Source: Brugia malayi
Lineage: Eukaryota; Nematoda; Chromadorea; Rhabditida; Onchocercidae
Direction of reading: 5' to 3'
Assembly (NCBI RefSeq): GCF_000002995.4
Contig: NW_025062289.1
Coordinates: 28,664 to 92,663, forward strand
Length of the DNA stretch: 64,000 bases
This document shows positions 24,978 to 35,461 of the stretch, piece by piece. The notes beneath the pieces were generated by a model. It was not told the origin of the DNA. It did not search any database and worked only from the letters and a program-made list of their open reading frames with translations. The position numbers and the translations under genes are program-made. Numbering within the stretch: position 1 is the stretch's first letter; every line of letters starts with the position of its first letter.

Positions 24978-27446
24978 TGAAAATCAGTTGTGGTGAACGA
25001 CTATCGGATCAGATCTATCTAGATTTGATTGGTGGAAGATACAGTTGCTTTCGATTGTTGAATGGAACACATGAAATTGGGTGTGGTTGTAAGTACTTGT
25101 ATTGTTTAAAAGGAGATAGGCGTTGCAAGAAATGATCAGAGTAATTACTTATGGAGCTCTGTATTTGGTACCATTTCAGCTGCAGAGGAAGGAAACGAAG
25201 GTGTTGTCGTTTATGCAAATAATGCTGATGAGTTAATCAATCTTATAGCAAGTCTTGATTCTGAAGATCGCATTATCACAGCTTTCGATATATTTCTTTT
25301 AAATGAGTAAGTTTCAGGCTGTATTTTTTAGTTTCTGTTTTTTTTTTACGAATAATACTTTTAAATAGGATACATACTGTTGCTGCTGCAGGGAAATAAT
25401 CAGAGTATTGAAGGACGATAAAGTACGTGGTGTGCTTCTTTTACGCAATGAATCTTCTATCAGCGACATGAAACGACTTGATGTCGGATTTTCGGAAGAT
25501 GCCGTTTGCCCTAACGAACAATTTGGTACAACTTTTTATTGTTTCGTATTTCCCACCCAGGTCTATAATTTATGGTCAGATGAAGTAACAACTGAGTAAT
25601 AGTTAAGTTCTTGATAATTTTTCTATAGAACTGAATGAGCTCCACATTTTTCAGATATTAGTGGGAAATGTGAAAATCGTTGGAATGAACACGGTGCACT
25701 GTTGCCGGAAGGCTTTCGATTCATCAATTGGAAGAAACCAATTTTTGTTATTGAAAATTACACTGAAATTGACATCATCAGAAATTTCGTCAGTCGGTTT
25801 GCTATGCTGTATATTTACCATTTCTTCTGAAAACAGCTAAAATATGATTGAGTCATACGTTCATAGATCTCATGAATTTCAATATCTCTTCTACATCAGT
25901 CAACCAAAAAGTATTTATTGCAGTGTTATGAAGCATTCAACAAGAGGAATTTGAGAGAAGATGTACTTTGTTCAGCTCGCATGAAGCATTTCATGCGAGC
26001 AGCGGGAAATGCTCAAATATGTCTCCAACGCCAAAGGCTGTTTTACGGCTTTTCAGATTCATTGTTAGTATTCGGAAAAGTATTTTGATTTTGTTGCTTG
26101 GGCTTATACATTTCGCATTACTTGGTTTCAGGATCTCTTTATGTGACCCATTGGCAGACAAAAATTTGTTTGCAACAATTCCAGCACTTACGAAAAAGTT
26201 CAAGCCGAAAATCTTGATTCTCTCCGCCAGAGTATACTTTCTCATATTTGTTTTCTTTCATTTTATTTGATGAATCTCAAAAGATGGGATGACTACAGAG
26301 GCAGTGTTTGACGATGTTGTAGATGGATTCCTTCAGTTCGTTCACAGAAGCAGCTGTTGGTGAGGTGTCTGTTCTCACATCACTCGTTAGTCTTCTAGCG
26401 GTTGCTAAAACGATTGCAAATCATTCCACTGAATTTGAAGCTGTAGCACAACGCAATGGGAGGGCCGTCATGTTTGCATTTTTTCACGGAGTATGTTCTT
26501 GAATTTATAACTAGGAATGCTTCATTACTATTTTTTGAATTTAACTAGTATAATATGAGTTATGGTCATGTTAGTGTAACTAAAATTCTGCCATTTGTTA
26601 GTATAGTCATACCAGTATATTTTTGTCATAGAATGCAAGAGATTTTAATGCAAATAAATGATTTCAGGAATCGCTGGGTTATATCGGAAGTAGTGCCACA
26701 GTAAATGACATCATAAAAGGCGAATTTCCTCTAGATATCCGGTTAACAGATATCGATAGCTTTATTGAGGTGACTATAAAGATTGTGAACATGACAGCAG
26801 AACTGTTTTAATAAGGTTGACTAACAGACCATTATTATACATGCACAGCAAATTCAACAAGCAGTAATAGGTCAAAAAAATCTAGCATTAAAGTTTACCT
26901 TACATTGTATTACTTTCACTTGTGATTATTTTGCAGGTGCAGCAGCTTGATGGTTCAGAACCAGTGTTTTCTGCTCACATCGATTCAAAGGCTTACGATA
27001 CTCCTGAAAACAAACTGAAAGTGTGTGGAACAGCAAATTCTTAGAGAAATATGTTTATTCCCATCTCTGATGGGGCTAAAATCCATTTTTTCATGCTATT
27101 TTACATCCAGTGAGTAGGATCCGATTAGGTTGTCCTAAGTTAAGCGATGACTTTGTGGTATATATTTTTTTAAATGTTAGTTGGGTTGCGTAATTATGAG
27201 AATTATGTAGTCCTTCATTTTCATTTTGTTAGATGGATGTTACTCTAATCATTTCAGGTGCAAACTTTGCTAGACGCAGCTAAATCGTCCTTTAAGCAAA
27301 GTAAAATAAATATCGAGAGGAGGACTGGATTACCACCCTCTTCTTATCAATCATTTTTGAAGGGAAAACGTGACATAGCTGGTTTTGTTCTTCGGCCGTT
27401 TAGTCAACAATATATTTATAAGTTAGTAGGAATTGTTCAGCTGTGA
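24978..27446 (+). pseudogene. aph-2: Nicastrin (gamma-secretase subunit) partial copy
   Basis: Exon blocks: 24978-25088, 25180-25306, 25392-25525, 25655-25788, 25924-26063, 26132-26231, about 26284-26490, 26668-26769, 26936-27020, 27258-27421. Matches in order: SDQIYLDL, FRLLNGTHEIGCG, VRGVLLLRNES, FSEDAVCPNEQFG, ENRWNEHGALLPEGFRFINW, CYEAF, SLCDPLADKNL, VGEVSVLTSLVSLLAVAK, FAFFHG, ESLGYIGSS (equivalent to the DYIGS region), TDIDSFIEV, PPSSYQSFLKG and QQYIYK. Nicastrin is the glycoprotein subunit of gamma-secretase that gates substrate access. The signal peptide, the C-terminal third of the ectodomain and the transmembrane anchor were not found. The block near 26290-26340 changes frame, and the junction into it does not keep phase. 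The last block ends at a usable donor (27421) with no partner exon. This is a truncated, non-functional copy rather than the working gene. Confidence 0.82.
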
Positions 27447-27607
27447 TAGCCTAATAAAAATGTGCACTTGCGAAAAATAAAAATTATTTATTAATATAGT
27501 TAGTAACTTATATTGTCGATCTAAAACTGAATAAAAAAAAAAAAAAAAAACCAACATACTATCAGTAATCGTTAGTAATCGTTATATATTTTCATCGTTA
27601 TAATTCA

Positions 27608-28111
27608 TTGGAGGATCAAAATGTGTTCAAAAATGGAATTACCAAACTACAAACTCAAGTTGTTGCTGCTGCGAGTGTTGTTATAGGGGTTGTAACACGA
27701 TTTCTCACTGGTGGTAATGAAACAGAAACTGTTTTATTCAATCAATATGATATAGATGAACTATATGTAAGCAAAGATTACTTATCAGATTTATTCAGTT
27801 TCTTCTATATAGCACATCATAGCACTAATAACGAATATTTTATTATAGGTAGCTGTTCTTCTGAATTGTTTCTTGAAATATTCTGATTGACATACGTGTA
27901 ACTTTTTCAAAAGTATCACGAAAGGCGACAGTCGGTTTAAACATTTTATTCAATCCAATCTTTTTTTGTAGTTTTTGCTTCCATTACGACTTCATCTTTT
28001 ATATAATAGTTGTTTACAGATGTAAACTCAGTTGGAAAATTACCATTTTATTGACTTGGCTAAATTCTCCAATCTTTTTGAAACTTTACAACGAAAGAAA
28101 CGTATATATCG
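27608..28111 (+). other. Two candidate upstream exons of a zinc-finger gene
   Basis: An open stretch at 27608-27770 starts with ATG and ends at a good donor (gtaagc). A second, about 28036-28111, lies between ACTCAG and the donor gtagga and reads FETLQRKKRIYR in one frame. Both precede the zinc-finger exons on the same strand. No family is recognised and the phase to the zinc-finger exon is not clear, so the link is weak. Confidence 0.25.
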
Positions 28112-28269
28112 GTAGGAAGGATTTTTTACTCATTAATTCGCACTCTTATGACTATGTTAATTGTTAATGTTCTTGGATCCAAGAATGCTGTTAATGTTCC
28201 CACAAAATTCTGTGTGGCCGTGTTCTTCACTACATAATAACCAAATGATTTTTGACAAGAATTTTTCAG

Positions 28270-28531
28270 ATAAGAGAAAGTATATTTGTCATTACCCCGG
28301 ATGACGGAAAATTACAAAGAATATGTAATACATAAGAAAACGCACGGTCAGCCCTTCACCTATTAATGCAAAGTGCCCGGTTGTGGGAGGACATTCCACT
28401 ACTATTCATCATTTCGCAGTCACAAACAGACGCATGAACTTAATCCTCAGTGCGAGGGCTGTGGCAAATTCTTCGCCACCAGGAATACACTGCAATATCA
28501 TAAGAGGATCTGCCAAACAGAATCTCGTTAG
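28270..28531 (+). pseudogene. C2H2 zinc-finger exon, decayed duplicate
   Basis: This copy parallels the exon at 29365-29636 along its whole length, including the TTTTCAG acceptor side, the stop codon and about 100 bases of 3' flank. It starts with KRKYICHYPG, but the second cysteine of finger 1 and the bases after it are lost. A TAA replaces the Tyr codon that precedes finger 2. Finger 2 (CKVPGCGRTFHYYSSF) and finger 3 (CEGCGKFFATRN) are otherwise readable. It cannot encode the three-finger protein. Confidence 0.85.
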
Positions 28532-28639
28532 TTTGCAAATTTAGCAAAATTTTAAACACATATGTGAGCCTGAAATGGAGTGCCTGTGAAATGTACTATG
28601 GAGCACCTGTGACCGCTGGACAATGATAGTTGATACAAC

Positions 28640-29035
28640 GGAAAATTCACAATTACATTTTGTTGCAAGGCTGTTAAAAGGACTTAAATTTATACTGCCG
28701 TTTATATCCACCTCTTTCACAGATACCATACCTTCTAGCAGAAATTCCTTCAGTTTTTCCTTGAGAAAATTAGTCGTGAACTTTGTTGTATATCTGGGAC
28801 ATTGTAACTCTTTCCACAGTTAAGGCACTGCATCGTAATGGTTTCATGTGTATGCGTAATTATTATTCCAAATAAATCTTCCTTCCCTTGAGCAATAAAA
28901 CTTACATCAGCAATTAATAGCTCAATACTTGGCATAATTTCATCTGATACCAAGGTCCACTTGCCTCGGTAGGCTAACATTCATCTCAATCCTGTTCACC
29001 ACTCCAAGTGCAAGAAACAAAAATTCGTTTTTCAT
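28640..29035 (-). pseudogene. rnj: RNase J N-terminal fragment, nuclear Wolbachia transfer
   Basis: Read on the minus strand from 29035, successive frames give NEFLFLALG, GKWTLVSDEIMP, LLIADVSFIAQGKEDLFG, IIITHTHE and then, shifted, LWKELQCPRYTTKFTTNFL, KEKLKEF and KEVDINGSINLSP. This is the order of the metallo-beta-lactamase core of bacterial ribonuclease J. The HxHxDH zinc motif is broken just after HTHE, and a TAA interrupts the next segment. RNase J is bacterial, so in a filarial nematode the likely donor is Wolbachia. The fragment stops abruptly before the beta-CASP domain. It lies between the two zinc-finger copies. Confidence 0.8.
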
Positions 29036-29364
29036 TAATTTTAAATTATTAAAATAGAGGGTAGCAAAACTTCGGCTTTAAATAAAGGAGTTTGTTACTT
29101 TTAATAACTCTAAGGAGAAAAAGAAATCCCCATGATTTTAGCTACTCTATTTACCAAAACTTATATCCAATGCAAGATCGATACATATATATGCTCAAAA
29201 ATAATTAAGCAATTTCTTGTGATCCAAATTATTTGAAATGGAATGTATTTCATTGATTATTTCACTGAAATAATATTTTTATGGTTTATTAGATTACTTA
29301 ATTAGCTGCCAAACACCATAATAAAATACCAATTGCAAAAACAAATATCTTAAATGTTTTTTAG

Positions 29365-29636
29365 ACAAACGAAGCTATGAATGCCTCTATCCTGGGTGTG
29401 CTGTGATCGCGAAAAGTTACATCGAATATATAACACATAGGAAGACACATGGTCAACCTTTTATCTATGAATGCAGAGTACCCGGTTGTGGGCGAACATT
29501 CGACTACGGACCATCATTTTGCAATCACAAGCAAACGCATGAACCTCATCCTCAATGCGAGGATTGTGACAAATTCTTCACCACCAGGAATGCACTGCAA
29601 CATCACAAGATGATCTGCCGAACAAAATCTCGTTAG
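29365..29636 (+). CDS. Three-finger C2H2 zinc-finger terminal exon
   Basis: After the acceptor TTTTTTAG the exon reads KRSYECLYPGC and continues open to TAG. Finger 1 is C-x4-C-x12-H-x3-H, finger 2 (CRVPGCGRTF) has the same spacing, and finger 3 (CEDCDKFF) is C-x2-C-x12-H-x3-C. Such fingers usually bind DNA. The exon is in phase 1 and needs upstream coding sequence; candidates lie at 27608-28111. Its neighbour at 28270 is a decayed duplicate. Whether this exon is still expressed, now separated from the candidate exons by the dead copy and a bacterial insert, is unknown. Confidence 0.6.
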
Positions 29637-30444
29637 TTTGCAAATTTAGCAAAATTTTAAACACATATATTAGCCTAAAATAGCATTGCGTGTGAAATGT
29701 GTTGCGAAACATTTGTAACCACTGAGTTGACAATACAAAGTTTATTTAACGCATTCATACTGTATATTTATTTCTTTTCATATCGTGCACTTAATGCGTA
29801 GCAGCTGCCCATGACCTAAGAACGAACTGTTTAAAAATATGTTGACAATGGTGACAATAACGCTTTAAGATACATCAACAAACATCGAAAATATCAACAG
29901 AGAAAGAAATAAAAAAAAAAAAAAAACACTTTTAGTCAAATTATTTTGTTTTCCTTAAACGAAAAACATGCAGAAAAGCATATCAATCCCCCACAAAGCC
30001 AAATACTATTAATCATTGTTTTAGCGCTATAAAACAACTAAAAATTTTCATTCTAGAAAATGAGACACAATTTGGGCATTCTTCACAAGCATGAGAAAAG
30101 GCGTGTAACAATCAGACGTTTTCGAGACATCAGAATGCAGTGACCGATTAATGATTTATTTTTTTTCTCCATTTAATATTCCATGAATATCGCAGAAACG
30201 CATAAACAACAAACTGACAGTAAAATTCGAATTCACAGCAAACGAGTTATCATGCCAAAAGATAATAAAAAATACGTAAGTGAGAAGAAAGTATTCTCTC
30301 AATAATATGTAACAAAAGTGGGCGAATACGAGGTGAGAAGTGGTATTATAAAAAAAAAAAAAGCTAAGATAGATTTGTAGCATATTTTTATAATTGTTGA
30401 TTATTAATTAACTGACTTAAGTTCAATATGCAAAAAACTGTTGA

Positions 30445-30990
30445 ACTTTATTTTATTTGCATTATACTTGCTTTGCTCACATTCTGTTGAGGATATTTGA
30501 CAATTTATGCAAAAAAAAAAAAAGTTTAATAAATTCATTCTGGAGCAACCTTACAATGTAAAAGTTAACAATATTTGTAATTAGCAATGATTTCAGCTTA
30601 TTTTTGACGATAAAATTAATTTTAATCACAAATTTCGGTATGGATCTCTAGAAAATTTTGACAACTTCTAAGAGTTTTTGTGAATTTAATACTGAAAAAA
30701 ATTTTAATTTTTTTTAAATTCCATTTTAATTAAGTGAAAAACAGTACTGGAAAAATACAAATCATTTAAAAATAAATATAATTTGAACTTAATTGATTAC
30801 ATTTATTTGCATTGCCCTTGATGCGCATACATTATGTCGGGGATATTTGACAATTTATGCATAAAAGAAAGTTTTAAAAAATAACTTTGGAGAAATCATT
30901 CAATGTAGAAATTGATAAAATTTGCAATTAATGATGATTTTAATTTTTTTTTCTGACATTAAAATTAATTTTATTTACAAATTTAATGTT
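30445..30990. repeat. Diverged tandem duplication, about 350-bp period
   Basis: The segment around 30456-30650 recurs in diverged form at 30805-30990. Both hold GATATTTGACAATTTATGCA, followed by similar AT-rich sequence ending near AAATTAATTTTA. No gene was recognised in the surrounding 29.6-31.3 kb interval, which is AT-rich spacer. Confidence 0.7.
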
Positions 30991-31329
30991 CGATTAGTTT
31001 GCACAATAAATTTAATAATTTTATGGTTCTTGAATAGTAGCAAAATCGAAATTTCATTGAATTATGGAAGAATTATGGATTTTTTATGCATTTTGCTTAA
31101 AAATCGACATGATCTTCTAGTTTTTGGGAAGTTTTTTACCCCAATATAATTATAAAAACAATTAAATATCAATTATAAATGATTAAACGGTAAATAAATC
31201 ATAAAATACAATGTTTATTAACCTAAATCAAGAGAAAATTAGATGGAACAATACATATTTCAATCAAAAAAAGAAAAAAAAAATGAATTTGACTATTAAT
31301 TTTAACTATTACAATGTATGATAGTAAAA

Positions 31330-31975
31330 TTACATCAGCACAAGCACTTTAAAAAAACATACTTGTGTTCATGATTTAACCGTTCTTGTAAAACAACACG
31401 GTATTTATTGTTTAATAGTTGGCCATATAACTAAGGACAGATAAATAGCAGGACCAAAAAGTTTAGAAGATATGGTGGACGTAATGCTTACTATATTTTG
31501 AGAGTGAAAACAGCAATCATTGCCATATTTTGCATGTTATAAAAATAGATTTGGTTTTACAAATGAAGTGGTATTTTGAAATGTCTGAAGCTGGATTATT
31601 ATCTATTGAAATCCATCATCATTATTTGGTAACAGGTAATGCTGACGATAGAGAAGTTGTTGACAATGCTGCATTTGTAGGAATTGAGGATTCCAGACCG
31701 GTTTTGATGGAAGTTCAAGTGTTAACAACGGAATAAACGTGGAAAATCCAAGAAGAGCAGTAATTGGATGAAATATCAACCGATTGGCTATTTTCATTGC
31801 AGTGCTAAATGCTCGTTGCAAAATGTCTTTGCATGAAAAAGAAATGTATCTGAACATTGGATGAGGGTTGAAAATACAAGAACCATCGGTTGATCTCTCT
31901 CTTATTTCAAGCATAGTAAGTTTACCGCTGTCAACTTCAGTAGCATTCACGTGAAATTGCACTTTTAGGTAAGAT
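31330..31975 (+). pseudogene. radA: radA/sms C-terminal fragment, nuclear Wolbachia transfer
   Basis: Across frames the + strand reads IVGHITKDGQIAGPKSLEDMV, then FEMSEAGL, GNADDRE, SRPVLMEVQVLTT, NPRRAVIGW, NRLAIFIAVLNARC, MYLNIG, KIQEPSVDLSLISSI and AFTGEIALLG. This is the second half of bacterial DNA-repair protein RadA, including its KNRFG and Lon-like regions. Several frameshifts and stops break it, including one before the DNA-binding KNRFG segment. The family aids recombination by branch migration. Here it is a relic. The 119-residue minus-strand open frame across it is antisense and not a gene. Confidence 0.85.
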
Positions 31976-32119
31976 TAGACATATCTCATATGCTAATCTG
32001 AGGATAAAGAAGGAAAAAAAAAAGGATTTAAAAAAGCAATTATGCCTCAAAATAGCAATTACTCTCCTCACATATCGAAATAATTAAGCTTGGCCACATA
32101 AAAGAATTAAAGGAGATCT

Positions 32120-32460
32120 TTAATCACAGCTGAATAACGCTTTAGCAAATTCTTTATTAGTGAACTCTCTCAGGTCCTCTATACTCTCACCAATTCCTAT
32201 AGCGCGTAAATTTATAAGTTTCTACAAGTCCAATCAACACACCTCCCAGCACCATCTAGCTTTGTTATAATAATTAATCCTGTAACACTAACTAACCATT
32301 TTAGCAAATGCCTCTAATTATGTATTTTGACCGGCAGTCGCATCAAGAACCAAAATACCATCATGAGGAGCAATGCCATCCAATTTCTTTATCTTTCTTT
32401 ATATCTTTGATAAGTCCTCTATAACGTTAACATCATTTTGTAGCCTGCGTGCTTACTAAA
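32120..32460 (-). pseudogene. ftsY: ftsY C-terminal fragment, nuclear Wolbachia transfer
   Basis: Minus-strand reading gives RLQNDVNVIEDLSKI, KKLDGIAPHDGILVLDAT, AGQN, AFAKMVSVTGLIITKLDGAG, AIGIGESIEDLREFTNKEF and AKALFSCD, then TAA at the normal protein end. These are the GTPase motifs and C-terminus of the bacterial SRP receptor FtsY. Several frameshifts and stops occur, for example before FEAFAKM. It begins about 150 bases after the radA fragment on the opposite strand. Confidence 0.85.
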
Positions 32461-32599
32461 CAAATTCAAGGGAATGCTCGTTTTAAAATTACAATATATA
32501 GAATGGTATGCACTACGTGTATTTATAAAGTTAAATACAACGTTTTACGTGCAATTTTAAAGTGAAATGCATTTAATTTCCAATCTAAATATGTTATAA

Positions 32600-32870
32600 A
32601 ATAGGATGTTGATTTACAGGTAATCTCATGAGTTATAGTGAGAAGAGTTTGGACCATTATGAACCTCAATTTTGTCACAATACCACATCTAAAAACTCAT
32701 TTATATCTCATTATCAACAACATCATAGATGCACAACAAACCAGACCATCATCAGATATCCCCTCCCTCCTCCAATGTACATGTACATACCTGCATACTT
32801 CTTTACAGCATCATGACCTCTTAGGATTTTTATTGCATCAGCGTTATAGTTGCTACTTTCCACACAACCG
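32600..32870 (-). pseudogene. gyrB: gyrB N-terminal fragment, nuclear Wolbachia transfer
   Basis: The minus strand reads YNADAIKILRGHDAVKKYAGMYIG, split by a small duplication in the last part, followed out of frame by DDGL, a VVDN-like GHKL segment and DKIEV. This is the N-terminal ATPase start of a bacterial GyrB/ParE subunit; the motif is closest to GyrB by memory. It is frameshifted and short. It belongs to the same cluster of bacterial relics as radA and ftsY. Confidence 0.72.
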
Positions 32871-33242
32871 TTCTATTTATAAATGTTAATATTATACATT
32901 AATATATAATTTAATAACCAACCCTAGAAAATCATCTTCTAACTTTTACACCACCACCAACCTTAATACGGCTAGGATAGAAGGACCCGAGCCCCTGCAA
33001 AACCACTTGGCTACACCCACCTCAACTCTCCTCACATCAACAACACACTATTAACCCAATTAGTATGATTTATTTCCTTTATAGGTATTATCACAATACT
33101 GGTTGATGCATTTCCTCAGCTTATTCTACAATTTTATCAACTTGATCGCTTCTGCTTTTCATAATTGCTATTACTTAGTTTTTTCATGAAGATATGCAAC
33201 ATATTACTTTGTGTATAGGAATTGTTCATTTAACTTTTTACA

Positions 33243-33247
33243 GAGGA
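33243..33247. repeat. Target-site duplication, left copy (GAGGA)
   Basis: GAGGA directly precedes the 5' LTR and recurs directly after the 3' LTR at 39660-39664. A five-base duplication suits BEL/Pao integrases. Confidence 0.9.
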
Positions 33248-33742
33248 TGTCGCGGATTTTAATATCGCGATCTAAAAATATGAGTTGCAAATTGTAGTAA
33301 AGATATCTACGTAATTTCCGCAAATAATGCTTATACTTCGGACTCTTTGTTTCCAAATTTATGCTTCTACATATTGAAACAATTTACATCGTTCTTTGTT
33401 AGCAATCCTTACAATCATGAGGATATCTACATTGTTCTTTGTTAGCTATCATAATCATGCGGTTATCTAATAAGCTCTTTATTAGCAACTGGTGCCCATG
33501 CAAGCACCTCCTCTCCTTTGTTTCGATCATTGTCTAACATCAATGTAGATTTATAACCATACTATTGTCAATTAGGTCAGTTTTAAAATCATCCAATCCT
33601 CCGAATCAGTTTTACTCAATTGTTGCCCAAATATTTAGCTGGCATCCAACACATCTCCCTGACATCAAACTTCTCCCCCGAATAACAATTTAACCAAATC
33701 ATAAAGGTTTGTTTCCAAAAACATTTTTTTGCTTCCACTACA
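33248..33742 (+). repeat. 5' LTR
   Basis: 495 bp, starting TGTCGCGGATTTTAATATCG and ending CTTCCACTACA. No difference from the 3' LTR was seen by eye. It contains short internal repeats around TTCTTTGTTAGC. Confidence 0.95.
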
Positions 33743-33747
33743 ATTTT

Positions 33748-33765
33748 GGTGCCACGAGCCGGGAC
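33748..33765 (+). promoter_or_regulatory. tRNA primer-binding site
   Basis: TGGTGCCACGAGCCGGGA begins five bases after the 5' LTR. TGG is the complement of the tRNA 3' CCA, as expected for minus-strand priming. The tRNA species was not determined. Confidence 0.75.
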
Positions 33766-35441
33766 ATGTCCGACAGTATAAGAAAAGGAAGCGAATTATC
33801 GAAGTCGAGAACTCTAGAACTTCTTAAAGAAGCAAGTGAACTCGATCTGACCTCCCCGTCTCAAACACTATCACGAGGGGAACTTCAGCATCAATACGAA
33901 ATTAAATTGCGAATCGTCAAGGAGAAGATCGCACATCTCGAATATTATGCTGGGTTACTCGAAACAGCTAATCAAAATTGGCTGGATAATATTCAGAGCT
34001 TGACAATAGCAACGAGGAGAAAGGAAGAGGAGACGAAATACGCCAATATGGTTGACGATCCACAAGGTATTTTAAGTTTAATCACTAGAACAAGAGAAAC
34101 TATTATTACCCTTAAAATACATACTGATGAATATTGCTCGGTACTACAACATTTAAAACAAGAAGAGGTCAAAGAATCATTTCCAAAGAATAGTATGATT
34201 CACACAAATCAAGCAGAAATAAAACTTCCTCAATTACCACTAATAACGTTTAGTGGGATCCAAAATTGTGGAGGCAATTTTGGTGTAGTTTCAAGGCAGC
34301 AGTCCATGAGCAAAGCATCCCAGATATTCAAAAGTTAAACTATCTGATATCATGTCTTAAAGGAGATGCTTTGTTATCTGTAAGAGGTTATGATATAGCG
34401 CCAGAAAACTACGATGTTATAATAGGTTTACTAAAGGAGAAATATGGTAAACCTTTCCTTATAAAGAAATCACTCTACAACGAGTTGAATACCATCAAAA
34501 AAAATGACCGAGAGTGGAAAGCAACCATAGAAGCCATGGAGAGAACATTTCGACAACTGGAAGCTATAGGTGAAAATTTAGAGCATTCAAGCATCGAAAT
34601 TACAATTGAAAATAAACTACCAGCGTGGATAATTGATAAATTATACCAATTGAAAGAGGATTCGACGAGTTGGTCAGTTAAGGATATCCGGCAGTACCTG
34701 ACAAAACTAGTTCTAAGAAATGAAGAAGTTGCTAGAAGTCAAGCAGACACAAGGGAGAAGAAAACAAACAAAAATAATGTTAGAGGCGAAACGTCAGCTT
34801 TCGCCACAATCAACCAAACAAAGGGAGATAATACAATCAAATCAAAAAAGGTTCCAGGAAAAATTTCTATAAATGGGAAAAGGAAACCATGCGTATTTTG
34901 CAATAAGGACCACTGGAACAATGAATGTAACATCTATCCCACTCTCAAACTCCGGATGGAACGTTTGAGAGAAATCACTGCATGTTTCAAATGTTTACGA
35001 AAAGGACATGCAACAAGTGATTGTAAAAAAGGGAAACCTTTGTGTTTCCATTGTAAAAGTCCACACAATACAGCACTGTGTCCCAACAACTACAAGGAAC
35101 TCACGCAAGCAGTGGATTCCAACAAAGAAAGGTTGGGTTCAGTCACAATCGCTAACTCCATTACCGAAAAAGGAAATCAATGGAAAAAGCGAACCTTACT
35201 GTTATGTAAGGAAATAAATGTAACCAATCCAAATCGCCCAAAAATCCAACAAAAGGCTTTAATTCTATTCGATATTGGTTCTCAATTATCGTTCATATCA
35301 AAGGATTTGGCTTATCGATTGAATCTACAAGAAACTAACGAGATGGAAATAAAAATTGCTTCATTTGGTGATAAGACGCCAAAAACGTGTATCACTACTA
35401 AAACTGAAATCGGAGTAAAAATTGGAAATAAATCCGATTAG
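33766..35441 (+). pseudogene. BEL/Pao Gag and protease region, frame broken
   Basis: Gag probably starts at ATG 33766, just after the primer-binding site; the open frame reaching back to 33709 lies in the LTR. The first frame ends at 34338. Homologous reading shifts frame near 34258 and continues open to 35441. That part ends with three zinc knuckles starting at about 34890, 34983 and 35042 (for example CFKCLRKGHATSDC), which package RNA in this family. The protease motif follows near 35270 as FDIGSQLSFIS. The usual catalytic triad is DSG or DTG, so the Ile is odd and may be inactivating. A second frame change near 35434 separates this part from the polymerase. Confidence 0.85.
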
Positions 35442-35461
35442 ATGTAATAACAGTTAACCAC

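Noticed and set aside
28541..28729. Minus-strand open frame reaching past 28640 into the zinc-finger flank
   Set aside because: Its upstream part belongs to the RNase J relic and its downstream part is flank of the duplicated exon. It is not a gene.
31603..31962. 119-residue minus-strand open frame
   Set aside because: It is antisense to the radA relic, whose homologous reading is on the + strand in several frames.
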